NCBI GenBank assembly: GCA_016285415.1
Contig: JAEEQU010000032.1
Location: 1-10,965 of the forward strand
Length of the DNA stretch: 10,965 bases
From: Alphaproteobacteria bacterium
GTDB taxonomy: Bacteria > Pseudomonadota > Alphaproteobacteria > Rs-D84
Direction: 5' to 3'
The notes below the pieces were generated by a model. The model worked only from the letters and a program-made list of their open reading frames with translations. It was not told where the DNA came from and searched no databases. Position 1 is the stretch's first letter. Each line of letters begins with the position of its first letter. The position numbers and the translations under genes are program-made. This document shows, piece by piece, positions 1 through 6,853 of the stretch.

Positions 1-263
1 AATATTGCACCGGCAAAATCGTTATCCAAGTATTGTGAATACGCCGCCATAATCAACGCATCGGCGGCCCATGGACTTGCCGGGTATTGGGTTTCAACGG
101 TTAAAAACTTTTCGGCGGCATCATCATAGTCTTTATCTTCAAATTCGGCATATGCCGTGTCAAAAAGATTGCCAATTGGTTCGTATGGAACAATTTTCTG
201 GGAATCTTCGGCACAGCCTGCAAGGATTGTGCCAGTTAAACAAATTAAAAATATTTTTTTCAT
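1..263 (-). CDS. bamD: BamD-like outer-membrane assembly lipoprotein (N-terminal part, cut by window edge)
   Basis: BamD is the essential TPR lipoprotein of the BAM complex, which folds beta-barrel proteins into the outer membrane from the periplasmic side. About 87 codons are visible and the 3' end lies outside the window. The protein starts MKKIFLICLTGTILAGC, a lipoprotein signal peptide with lipobox LAGC and Cys17 as the lipidation site. It then reads as a first TPR-like helix pair rich in Ala and Tyr, including YPASPWAADAL, which matches the family signature of Tyr-Pro followed by Ser-x-Trp-Ala in BamD/YfiO. The ATG has a Shine-Dalgarno-like ACAGGAA about 10 bases upstream. The gene is divergent from murJ and shares its promoter region. 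Another TPR lipoprotein (for example CpoB-like) is possible, but the YPxSPWA block favours BamD. Confidence 0.82.
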   Translation of the reverse strand, partial: MKKIFLICLTGTILAGCAEDSQKIVPYEPIGNLFDTAYAEFEDKDYDDAAEKFLTVETQYPASPWAADALIMAAYSQYLDNDFAGAI

Positions 264-280
264 TTCTTTATATTCCTGTC

Positions 281-310
281 TTGATTTTGTTTCTCTGGGT
301 CTAGTATAAT
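281..310 (+). promoter_or_regulatory. Promoter of murJ, apparently leaderless
   Basis: -35 TTGATT (281-286), an 18-base spacer and a perfect -10 TATAAT (305-310). Seven bases separate the -10 from the A of the murJ ATG at 318, so the expected start of transcription falls on or next to the start codon. This agrees with the absence of any Shine-Dalgarno sequence before murJ. The -10 overlaps the divergent bamD -10, so polymerase could occupy only one of the two promoters at a time. Confidence 0.6.
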
Positions 311-331
311 CCAAACTATGAAACTTGGCAA
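303..331 (-). promoter_or_regulatory. Promoter of bamD-like gene
   Basis: Read on the minus strand, -35 TTGCCA (331-326) is followed by a 17-base spacer and -10 TATACT (308-303). Predicted transcription start is near 296, giving a leader of about 33 bases that contains the ACAGGAA ribosome site. The -35 lies inside the first codons of murJ and the -10 shares four bases with the murJ -10. Matches to the sigma-70 consensus were seen by eye; there is no experimental support. Confidence 0.55.
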
Positions 332-1781
332 ACATATTTTCGGGGTCGGCCTGATGACCGGTATAAGTCGCATATTCGGATTTGTTCGTGATATGCTTAT
401 TGCGCGTGTGTTGGGCGCAGGACGACTTTCCGATATATTTTTGGCGGCATTTAAATTGCCGAATCTGTTTCGTGATTTATTGGGCGAGGGCGCATTATCG
501 GTTATTTTTATTCCAATGTATACCGATTGCAAAAAGGATGAATCTTTTGCCAAAAATGTGTTTTCATGGTTGATTGTGGTGTTGCTTGGTATCACATTGG
601 TCTTTGAAATATTTATGCCGTTGATTGTATGGGTTCTGGCACCCGGATTTTCCGAGGTTCCCGGTAAAATGGAATTAACCGTTATTATATCGCGTATAAT
701 GTTTTTTTATGTGATTTTTGTGTGTGCGGCGGCATTTTTATCGGCGATTCTGAATGCTTTTTCGCGTTTTATGTTGGCGGCATTTATGCCGGTTATGTTG
801 AATATTATGCTGATTTTGGCATTGGTTGCATCTATGCATTTGGGTGCATCAGATACTGTTCTTTACATTATGGCGGGAACGGTGGTTCTGTCTGGGATAA
901 TCCAGTGTATCGTGCTTTGGCTGCGAATTCGGCATAAACATTTTGGATTGCATTTGGTAATTCCGCGTTGGACAAATGGAATCAAGACGATGTTTAAACG
1001 TCTTGGGGTAAGTATTATTGGTAATGGTTTCTATCAGATAACAATCATACTGGGTACATTGGTGGCAAGTTTTGAAAGCGGTGCAGTTTCGTGGTTGTAT
1101 TATTCTGACCGCATTGTCCAGTTGCCATTTGCGATGATTGGTTTGGCGGTTGGAACGGTTTTGATGTCATCTATATCAAATGCGTTGGCGGATAAAAATA
1201 TGCGCAGTGTTTATATTCAGCAAAATTCGTCTATGCGCCAATCTATGATGTTGATAATGCCATGTTTGGTTGGCATATTTGTTTTGGCAGAACCGATAAT
1301 AAAGATTTTGTTTGAACATGGTGCATGGACACCCCAGTCAACACACGCAGTTGCACTTGCAATAATGATTCAGATATTTGTTTTGCCCGCAATGTTAATA
1401 AGCCAGATTTACAGCAAAACATTATATGCCAGCCAAGATGTTAAAACACCTGTTAAAACCAGTGTTATATCATTGGCGGTGGCATCGGCAATTTATGTCG
1501 GAATGTTCTGGTTTGTTGGGTATTTGGCGATACCAATTGGGGTGGTGGTCAGTGGATATGTCAAAAATTACTTGCTTGGTCGCGCATGTCGTCGCAAAGG
1601 TCTGATTAAAATAGATGATCGCACAATTCGTGCAATGGCGCTGTTTACATGTTTGTCGGTACTGCTTGGGGTTGGCCTTTGGTTCGTGCCGGTAACCAAT
1701 ATTATATCGTTGGGTTTGGCGATTGCAGGGTTTGGAATTATTTACCTGCCTATTGCGTTTGTATTAAATCGTAAAATATAA
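318..1781 (+). CDS. murJ: Lipid II flippase MurJ (MviN family)
   Basis: MurJ flips undecaprenyl-linked lipid II across the inner membrane for peptidoglycan synthesis. The 487-residue protein is almost entirely hydrophobic helices, consistent with the 14-helix MOP-superfamily fold, and is slightly shorter than E. coli MurJ (511). Key positions line up with E. coli numbering: Ser17-Arg18, Arg24-Asp25 in SRIFGFVRD, Asp39, and Arg52 in KLPNLFRD. The later YYSDRIVQLP segment carries the conserved Arg265; Gln268 stands where E. coli has a Glu, a change I believe is common outside gammaproteobacteria. The start at 318 fits the family N-terminus exactly, yet no ribosome-binding site precedes it. I infer leaderless initiation from the promoter position. 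The gene ends with TAA, and no hairpin terminator is visible before rlpA. Confidence 0.96.
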   Translation: MKLGKHIFGVGLMTGISRIFGFVRDMLIARVLGAGRLSDIFLAAFKLPNLFRDLLGEGALSVIFIPMYTDCKKDESFAKNVFSWLIVVLLGITLVFEIFMPLIVWVLAPGFSEVPGKMELTVIISRIMFFYVIFVCAAAFLSAILNAFSRFMLAAFMPVMLNIMLILALVASMHLGASDTVLYIMAGTVVLSGIIQCIVLWLRIRHKHFGLHLVIPRWTNGIKTMFKRLGVSIIGNGFYQITIILGTLVASFESGAVSWLYYSDRIVQLPFAMIGLAVGTVLMSSISNALADKNMRSVYIQQNSSMRQSMMLIMPCLVGIFVLAEPIIKILFEHGAWTPQSTHAVALAIMIQIFVLPAMLISQIYSKTLYASQDVKTPVKTSVISLAVASAIYVGMFWFVGYLAIPIGVVVSGYVKNYLLGRACRRKGLIKIDDRTIRAMALFTCLSVLLGVGLWFVPVTNIISLGLAIAGFGIIYLPIAFVLNRKI

Positions 1782-1793
1782 TTCAAAATAAAG

Positions 1794-1822
1794 TTGAAAC
1801 CCTGTTTTTTATATGATAGAAT
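1794..1822 (+). promoter_or_regulatory. Promoter of rlpA
   Basis: -35 TTGAAA (1794-1799), a 17-base spacer and -10 TAGAAT (1817-1822). Predicted start is near 1829, which leaves a leader of about 22 bases carrying a good ribosome site, TAAGGAG (1838-1844), six bases before the ATG. This conventional arrangement contrasts with the leaderless layout of murJ and era. Confidence 0.55.
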
Positions 1823-1850
1823 ATGTACATAAGAATGTAAGGAGTCCTTA

Positions 1851-2717
1851 ATGAAAAAATTGGTATCTCTTGCGGTTTTAACCGCGTTGTTGGCGGCCTG
1901 TGCGGAAACAACACAAACGACAGGCGAATATGGTTCTGACGGTTTCGGCGAAGAAACATTGGTTGCAGAAAATTTAAATGATGCATATTTGTTAGCACCG
2001 GCACCACGTTATTACATTGGTAATGCGTACAAGGTTGAAGATGTACAATATATACCAACCGAAGATTTCACATATAATCAAACCGGTATGGCGGGTATAA
2101 TCCCAACAGAATTGAACGGGACAAAAACCAGCAACGGTGAAACATACAATATGAATCAGATGGTCGCAACCAGCAAGACATTGCCGTTGCCGACAATCGT
2201 AAAAGTTACGAATTTGGAAAATGGCGAAGATGTCATTGTTCGTGTAAATAATCGTGGCCCATTTGTGAACACGCGCGTGATGGATTTGTCACCAGCCGCG
2301 GCACAGAAAATTGGTCTGACCAATCAGTCCAAGATTCAGATTCAGGTTTTGCCAGAACAATCAATCGCGGTGAAAAACGCAACGATTGGTGTAACCCCAG
2401 AAGTTAAAGAACCTGTGGCTGAAGAACCTGTGGCGGTTCAACCAGAACCAAAACCGGCCCCAGTTGCCGCACCGACAGGTGATTACAGTGTCCAAGTCGC
2501 AGCGTTCTATGCCGAAGATAGTGCAAACGCATTACTTAGCCGTATGCGCAATTATGGCGATGCAGTTGTTGTCAAAGAAGGCGATATGTTCAAGGTTCGT
2601 ATAGTAAATCTTGATGCCACATCTGCACGTCGTGTTATTGACACATTGCGCAGTAACGAAGGTATGGCACCGGGTCTGTTAAAGAACGGTCGCTGGATAA
2701 ATGCGGATAGCATTTAA
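1851..2717 (+). CDS. rlpA: RlpA-like septal lipoprotein with DPBB and SPOR domains; active-site residues altered
   Basis: RlpA proteins are outer-membrane lipoproteins that bind denuded glycan at the septum through a SPOR domain; in some bacteria they are lytic transglycosylases. The 288 residues show a signal peptide with lipobox LAAC (Cys17), a double-psi beta-barrel domain at about 78-168, a Pro/Glu/Ala-rich linker at about 181-210, and a SPOR domain at about 211-288 beginning DYSVQVAAF. The barrel is recognised by TSNGETY, KTLPLPTIVKVTNLENG and NRGPF. Three usual hallmarks are missing: the WYG motif is replaced by Ile-Ile, the His of the AAHKTLP motif is Ser108, and the Asp of the DRGPF motif is Asn134; Glu97 is kept. 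The protein may therefore bind rather than cleave glycan (inference). It has its own promoter and a strong ribosome site, and a terminator follows. Confidence 0.93.
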   Translation: MKKLVSLAVLTALLAACAETTQTTGEYGSDGFGEETLVAENLNDAYLLAPAPRYYIGNAYKVEDVQYIPTEDFTYNQTGMAGIIPTELNGTKTSNGETYNMNQMVATSKTLPLPTIVKVTNLENGEDVIVRVNNRGPFVNTRVMDLSPAAAQKIGLTNQSKIQIQVLPEQSIAVKNATIGVTPEVKEPVAEEPVAVQPEPKPAPVAAPTGDYSVQVAAFYAEDSANALLSRMRNYGDAVVVKEGDMFKVRIVNLDATSARRVIDTLRSNEGMAPGLLKNGRWINADSI

Positions 2718-2748
2718 TAAAGTTTTGTGATGTGTGCCTCTTAAACAC

Positions 2749-2775
2749 AAATCCCCGCATCTGCGGGGATTTTTT
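2749..2775 (+). terminator. Rho-independent terminator after rlpA
   Basis: A GC-rich hairpin: AAATCCCCGC (2749-2758) pairs with GCGGGGATTT (2763-2772) across the loop ATCT, followed by a run of T to 2775. It lies 31 bases after the rlpA stop and insulates rlpA from era. Its position shows that the era reading frame should not be extended upstream through it. Confidence 0.9.
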
Positions 2776-2776
2776 G

Positions 2777-2804
2777 TTGATTTTGCCGGGACGTGTGCTA
2801 TCCT
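2777..2804 (+). promoter_or_regulatory. Promoter of era operon, apparently leaderless
   Basis: -35 TTGATT (2777-2782), a 16-base spacer and -10 TATCCT (2799-2804), with an extended -10 TG at 2796-2797. Seven bases separate the -10 from the ATG at 2812, the same distance as at murJ, and no Shine-Dalgarno sequence is present. The -35 hexamer is the same as that proposed for murJ. It begins only two bases after the terminator T-run, so the upstream unit ends where this one starts. Confidence 0.5.
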
Positions 2805-2811
2805 TGCGAAT

Positions 2812-3705
2812 ATGAGCAAGACGTATTCTGGATTTATTGCCATTGTGGGGCCAACAAATGCTGGCAAAAGCACCCTTATGAATCAAATCATGGGGCGCAA
2901 GGTTTCTATTGTTTCGCACAAGGTTCAAACCACGCGAACCAATCTGCGTGCCGTAAAAATGGTTGGTGCGCGCCAATTGATTTTTGTTGATACACCGGGT
3001 ATTTTTCGCCCATCACGTCGTTTGGACAGGGCAATGGTTGCGGCGGCAATGGATGCGCTATCAGATGCCGATGCGGTGTTAATGATTATTGATGCAACCA
3101 AGGGTATTACCGATACTGTGCGCGGAATCGTTGAAAAAATTCGTGATAACAAGAATCTTTTTGTTGCGCTGAATAAAACGGATGCGGTTAAAAAGGGCGA
3201 ATTATTACCGATTGCCGCGGAATTAAATGAAATGGCCACATGGCGCGAAATATTTATGATTTCGGCGATGAAAAATGATGGTATTGCGGATATGTTAAAA
3301 TCTTTGGCGGCGGTGATGCCAGAATCCCCATATTTGTTTGAAGCCAAAGATAGCACCGATGTTCCAGATAATTTATATTTGGCGGAATTGACGCGTGAAA
3401 AGGTATATCGTTTTATACACCAAGAATTACCGTATCACATCAATGTTGTGACGGAACATGTGGATGTTGATGGCGAAGGCGTTCTGGATATATATCAAAA
3501 AATTGTCGTAGCAAGTGACGCACATAAAAAAATTGTTGTTGGGCGTGGTGGGGCGCAACTTAAAAAAATTGGAACCGCGGCACGTCATGATATCCAAGAC
3601 CAATGGGGTGTGAACGCGCGGTTGCACCTGTTTGTGCGTGTAGAAGAAAATTGGGAGGATGTGGCCGAAAATTATACCGATCAGGGTTTAGAGTTTAAGA
3701 AATAA
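2812..3705 (+). CDS. era: GTPase Era
   Basis: Era is an essential GTPase that binds the 3' end of 16S rRNA and helps mature the 30S subunit. The 297-residue length is typical. GTPase motifs in order: G1 GPTNAGKS (13-20), G2 region with TTRTN near 40-44, G3 DTPG (60-63), G4 NKTD (121-124) and G5 SAM (151-153). The C-terminal KH RNA-binding domain contains GRGG (244-247) followed by LKKIG. I chose the ATG at 2812 because MSKTYSGFIAIVG matches the family start. An in-frame ATG at 2734 would add 26 residues encoded across the rlpA terminator hairpin. No ribosome-binding site is visible, which fits the leaderless promoter. It heads a run of closely spaced genes; the next gene starts 9 bases downstream. 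Confidence 0.96.
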   Translation: MSKTYSGFIAIVGPTNAGKSTLMNQIMGRKVSIVSHKVQTTRTNLRAVKMVGARQLIFVDTPGIFRPSRRLDRAMVAAAMDALSDADAVLMIIDATKGITDTVRGIVEKIRDNKNLFVALNKTDAVKKGELLPIAAELNEMATWREIFMISAMKNDGIADMLKSLAAVMPESPYLFEAKDSTDVPDNLYLAELTREKVYRFIHQELPYHINVVTEHVDVDGEGVLDIYQKIVVASDAHKKIVVGRGGAQLKKIGTAARHDIQDQWGVNARLHLFVRVEENWEDVAENYTDQGLEFKK

Positions 3706-3714
3706 GGGTTAATT

Positions 3715-4152
3715 ATGAAACATAATCAAAATATCAGGGTGCGGCCAATATTTGCATTGATATGTATGGTGCCACTGATTGTTGGGTGTCATACAACCAC
3801 AAATGAATATCAAAATATTGTAGAAAATGTTGATATCAAGAATCATACACTAAATGTGCGTGATATAAATACAAATTTGACGCGGACATTGGATTTTTCA
3901 ACATATAATCGTGGAACAAATCGGATACAGTATGAAAATTTTACCCCAGGGGATACCATCGGTGTTGTAATCCAAGAACTAAATGGAACATTTTATGCTT
4001 CACACCGAATTTTGTTTATGTCTGATTGGGGTATCGGGTTGAAATACAACCAAGATAGTATTGACGCACGTAAAGCACGTGCCGCATTAAATCAAGAAAG
4101 TAATAAATTCGGTGCATTAAAACAAGAAATCCAAAATAGCGCGCAAAAATAA
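3715..4152 (+). CDS. Small predicted lipoprotein, function unknown
   Basis: I do not recognise the family. The 145 residues begin with a basic N-terminus, a hydrophobic stretch (about 11-24) and a lipobox-like IVGC with Cys25, so the product is probably a lipoprotein facing the periplasm. The mature part up to about residue 115 looks like a small beta-rich domain with alternating polar and hydrophobic residues. The tail (about 115-145) is charged and helical, with DARKARAALNQE. The motifs TRTLD (56-60) and GDTI (79-82) recur in the next gene as TRTID and GDTI, which suggests the two are distant tandem paralogues. The ribosome site AAGGG overlaps the era stop region, six bases before the ATG, so expression is probably tied to era. 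Confidence 0.8.
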   Translation: MKHNQNIRVRPIFALICMVPLIVGCHTTTNEYQNIVENVDIKNHTLNVRDINTNLTRTLDFSTYNRGTNRIQYENFTPGDTIGVVIQELNGTFYASHRILFMSDWGIGLKYNQDSIDARKARAALNQESNKFGALKQEIQNSAQK

Positions 4153-4179
4153 TTATAAAAAAATCTAAAGGTGTATTAG

Positions 4180-4545
4180 ATGAAACTAAAAGATAAAGTA
4201 TTATTACTGTCTATGTTGGCACTGGGACTTACCGGATGTTACAAAAAGGAAACAGGTGTTGTGTCCAAAAAACAGGGCACCGCATTTTCTGTGCGGCTGG
4301 TTGAAGATACAACCATCACACGTACAATAGATTGGTGGCATGTGCATGATGCCGCAAAAAACACACGCGGGATGTTCGGGGGCGTAAGATTAAGCAGTAA
4401 GCATGTATTCCAAAAACTTCAGGTTGGTGATACAATCACATATGTCAATAACAACAGCGAAGATATCGTTGTAATGTGGGATATAAACCAACTAAAAATC
4501 GTAAACGGTATGAAACCATTTGAATTCTTGAATCGCGCAAGATAA
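4180..4545 (+). CDS. Small predicted lipoprotein, function unknown; possible paralogue of the preceding gene
   Basis: I do not recognise the family. The 121 residues start with a typical lipoprotein signal peptide ending in LTGC (Cys20). The mature domain is only about 100 residues, appears mostly beta-strand and has no visible catalytic motif. TRTID (47-51) and GDTI (83-86) match motifs in the upstream lipoprotein, with a longer insert between them here (WWHVH and a Gly-rich GMFGG). A ribosome site AAAGGTG (4167-4173) lies six bases before the ATG. The gap to the previous gene is 27 bases and to queA only 3, so all three are probably co-transcribed. It could be a small envelope or inclusion protein; nothing ties it to queuosine synthesis beyond position. 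Confidence 0.8.
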   Translation: MKLKDKVLLLSMLALGLTGCYKKETGVVSKKQGTAFSVRLVEDTTITRTIDWWHVHDAAKNTRGMFGGVRLSSKHVFQKLQVGDTITYVNNNSEDIVVMWDINQLKIVNGMKPFEFLNRAR

Positions 4546-4548
4546 AAA

Positions 4549-5574
4549 ATGTTACACACATCAGATTTTGATTTTGAATTACCAAACGAACTAATTGCAT
4601 CGCACCCATTGGAACGTCGCGATGCATCGCGTATGTTGGTTGTGGACAATGGTAAGTTGTCTGACAAACATATTCGTGATTTTTTAGATTATCTGCGCCA
4701 AGGCGATGTTGTCGTTTTTAACAATTCGCGTGTAATTCCTGCGCGGTTTGATGCCAACGGTCATGAAATAACCCTGCATACCGCGGTTGATAATAAGAAT
4801 TGGTGGGGGTTGTGCAAAAAGTTCAATAAAATAAATGTTGGTGATACATTAACTATGACGGATGGCACAACAATTACCGTTATGGACAAAGATGATGAAA
4901 GCGGTTTGTTACTGCGATTTAATTGCGACAATGTTTTTGATGTATTGAACCATGTTGGCAAAATGCCATTGCCACCATATATGAAGCGCGAAGCCGAGGT
5001 TTCTGACCAAACACGTTATCAAACGGTTTATGCCGACCCATTGGGGTCAATGGCGGCACCAACGGCGGGACTGCATTTCACAGATGAATTGATGGCGGAA
5101 ATTGAAAAACGCGGCGCCAAGATTGTAAAGGTTACTTTGCATGTTGGTGCGGGAACGTGGATGCCGGTTAAAACGGAGAATCTGAACGAACACAAAATGC
5201 ACAGCGAATGGTGCTGTATCACACCAGAACAGGCGGAAATAATAAATAATGCACCGCGTGTGATTGCGATTGGAACAACCTCTATGCGCACATTGGAAAG
5301 TGCCGCACGAAATGCGACGGATGGTAATCGTGTTGCACCCATTTGCCAAACCACAGATATTTTTATCACACCGGGGTATAAATTCCGCGCGGTTGATGTA
5401 TTGCTGACTAATTTTCATTTGCCAAAATCAACATTGTTTATGTTGGTGTCGGCGTTTGCCGGATTGGACGAAATGAAGGCCGCGTATTCACACGCAGTCG
5501 CCGAAAAATATCGTTTTTTCAGTTATGGTGATTGTTGCTTGTTATTTAAGAAGGGGGAAACAGATGCAATTTAA
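4549..5574 (+). CDS. queA: S-adenosylmethionine:tRNA ribosyltransferase-isomerase QueA
   Basis: QueA transfers and isomerises the ribosyl group of S-adenosylmethionine onto preQ1 in tRNA, giving epoxyqueuosine, the next-to-last step of queuosine synthesis. The 341 residues show family signatures in order: FELPNELIASHP near the start, RDASRML (24-30), VFNNSRVIPARF (56-67), PLPPYM (140-145), AAPTAGLHFT (169-178), LHVGAGTWMPV (197-207), GTTSMRTLES (242-251), NFHLPKSTL (288-296) and YRFFSYGD (321-328). After YGD the sequence is Cys-Cys where Ala-Met is usual; I do not expect this to matter. There is no clear Shine-Dalgarno. The ATG lies 3 bases after the previous stop, so translation is probably coupled. 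Its 3' end overlaps the M16 peptidase gene by 11 bases. Its partner tgt is two genes downstream. Confidence 0.96.
   Translation: MLHTSDFDFELPNELIASHPLERRDASRMLVVDNGKLSDKHIRDFLDYLRQGDVVVFNNSRVIPARFDANGHEITLHTAVDNKNWWGLCKKFNKINVGDTLTMTDGTTITVMDKDDESGLLLRFNCDNVFDVLNHVGKMPLPPYMKREAEVSDQTRYQTVYADPLGSMAAPTAGLHFTDELMAEIEKRGAKIVKVTLHVGAGTWMPVKTENLNEHKMHSEWCCITPEQAEIINNAPRVIAIGTTSMRTLESAARNATDGNRVAPICQTTDIFITPGYKFRAVDVLLTNFHLPKSTLFMLVSAFAGLDEMKAAYSHAVAEKYRFFSYGDCCLLFKKGETDAI
5551..5557 (+). promoter_or_regulatory. Ribosome binding site that fixes the M16 peptidase start
   Basis: AAGGGGG lies inside the end of queA, six bases before the ATG at 5564. This strong site decides between that ATG and an in-frame ATG at 5525, which has no such site and would add 13 residues outside the family alignment. 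Confidence 0.75.
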
Positions 5575-6844
5575 TGCGACAATGCATAAACTTTCAAATG
5601 GTGTAACCGTTATATTGGACCCGATGGATGTTGCAACAGATGAAGTTAGTATTTCTTTTAGAACAGGTTCGTATGATGAAAATCCAGATGATTATGGACT
5701 GACGCATTTTTGCGAACATATGTTCTGCAAGGGAACACCGCGGTTTCCAACATCGCGTATCGCCAAAGATTATATTGCAAATCATGGTGGATATATAAAC
5801 GCGATGACATCGCAAAAGCGGTTAAGTTTTGTTGGTCGTATTGTTGCGGAAAATTTAATGGTGTTGATGGATTTTTTGGCCGACAGAATTAAAAATTCTT
5901 TGTTTGATAAAGACGTTTTGGAAAATGAACGTGGGCCAATATTGGATGAATTGCGGCGTTCATTGTCGGATAACGATATAAAACAATGGATTTTTACAAA
6001 TAAAACGGTATTGGGTTTTTATGTGCCAAACGGAAAACCAACACTTGGGAATCCCCAAAATATAAAAAAATTTACACGTGAAGATATGATGGATTTTATA
6101 TCAAAACGTATGTCCGCGAAAAATTGCTTAATATGTATTTCAGGCAAAATAGACGACCAAAATAAATTGTTGCAAGAATTAGAAGGAATGTTTAATTTCC
6201 TGCCTGCGCATGCTGTGGAAAATCACTATCCATTAAAATATACACCATGCGTTGCACACAATTACATACCTGATACGAAAAATGTTGGAATAGAGGTTTT
6301 ATTTCCAACACTGTGGCCCGATACATTAGATGCACGATATAAAGATAAATGCGTTTTAAAATTTGACATGTATTTACGCGAACGGTTGTTTGACATATTA
6401 CGTTCTGATAACGGTTTGACCTATGGCGTTCAGGTTGGTGTTGCGTATGGGGATTCAAAAACAGACCTAACAAGAATTTATACCGAAACATCGCCCGATA
6501 ATGTCGCGCGTGTAATGGCATTAATAGCGCAAACATGCCATAAAGTTTATACTGATGATTTACCAACCGAAGAAAAATTGGCACAATACAGAAATCAAAA
6601 CAAACTAGGGCGCGCAGATTTCCTTGAACGCAATACGCGTCGTTGTGATAGATTAGTTTCTGATTGGGCATGCTATGATATTTTGTCGGATGTATATCAC
6701 CAATGGGAATTATCTGATGCGGTAAATGTCGCAGATGTTGAAAAATATACCCGCGGTTATTTTGATAAGCCAATGTCAATTATAACACACGGACCAAAAT
6801 TTGATGCCGATTTGGAACAAATATGGAAAGACAATTTTAAATAG
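5564..6844 (+). CDS. M16 family zinc metallopeptidase (processing-peptidase-like)
   Basis: M16 enzymes (pitrilysin/insulinase clan, including mitochondrial processing peptidase) use an inverted zinc motif HxxEH with a distal Glu. Here the motif is HFCEH with His48, Glu51 and His52, and Glu129 lies exactly 76 residues after His52, the spacing known for the active family members. A second M16 domain follows at about 220-426, with LRSDNGLTYGV (279-289) carrying the Arg and Tyr that contact substrate in relatives. The length of 426 fits a single two-domain M16B protein. There is no signal peptide, so the cytoplasm is likely. It overlaps the end of queA by 11 bases and stops 9 bases before tgt (TAG), an unusual place between the two queuosine genes. 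No inactive partner subunit is visible in the window. The substrate is unknown. Confidence 0.9.
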   Translation: MQFNATMHKLSNGVTVILDPMDVATDEVSISFRTGSYDENPDDYGLTHFCEHMFCKGTPRFPTSRIAKDYIANHGGYINAMTSQKRLSFVGRIVAENLMVLMDFLADRIKNSLFDKDVLENERGPILDELRRSLSDNDIKQWIFTNKTVLGFYVPNGKPTLGNPQNIKKFTREDMMDFISKRMSAKNCLICISGKIDDQNKLLQELEGMFNFLPAHAVENHYPLKYTPCVAHNYIPDTKNVGIEVLFPTLWPDTLDARYKDKCVLKFDMYLRERLFDILRSDNGLTYGVQVGVAYGDSKTDLTRIYTETSPDNVARVMALIAQTCHKVYTDDLPTEEKLAQYRNQNKLGRADFLERNTRRCDRLVSDWACYDILSDVYHQWELSDAVNVADVEKYTRGYFDKPMSIITHGPKFDADLEQIWKDNFK

Positions 6845-6853
6845 GAAGAATAA

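Noticed and set aside
275..282. Shared ACAGGAA leader before both minus-strand genes (also near 10949-10956)
   Set aside because: It is most simply a common ribosome-binding sequence; two copies are not enough to claim a regulatory element.
1823..1830. Palindrome ATGTACAT near the predicted rlpA transcription start
   Set aside because: An 8-base AT-rich palindrome is expected by chance and there is no second copy nearby to support an operator.
2734..2811. Longer era reading frame starting at 2734
   Set aside because: The 26 extra codons are encoded across the rlpA terminator hairpin and have no family match; the ATG at 2812 gives the normal Era N-terminus.
5525..5563. Longer M16 peptidase start at 5525
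   Set aside because: It has no ribosome site and adds residues outside the family; AAGGGGG sits correctly before the ATG at 5564.
6192..6779. 195-codon open frame on the minus strand inside the M16 gene
   Set aside because: It is antisense to a gene with clear M16 motifs; the translation is rich in His, Tyr, Cys and Gln with no recognisable domain and looks like a shadow.
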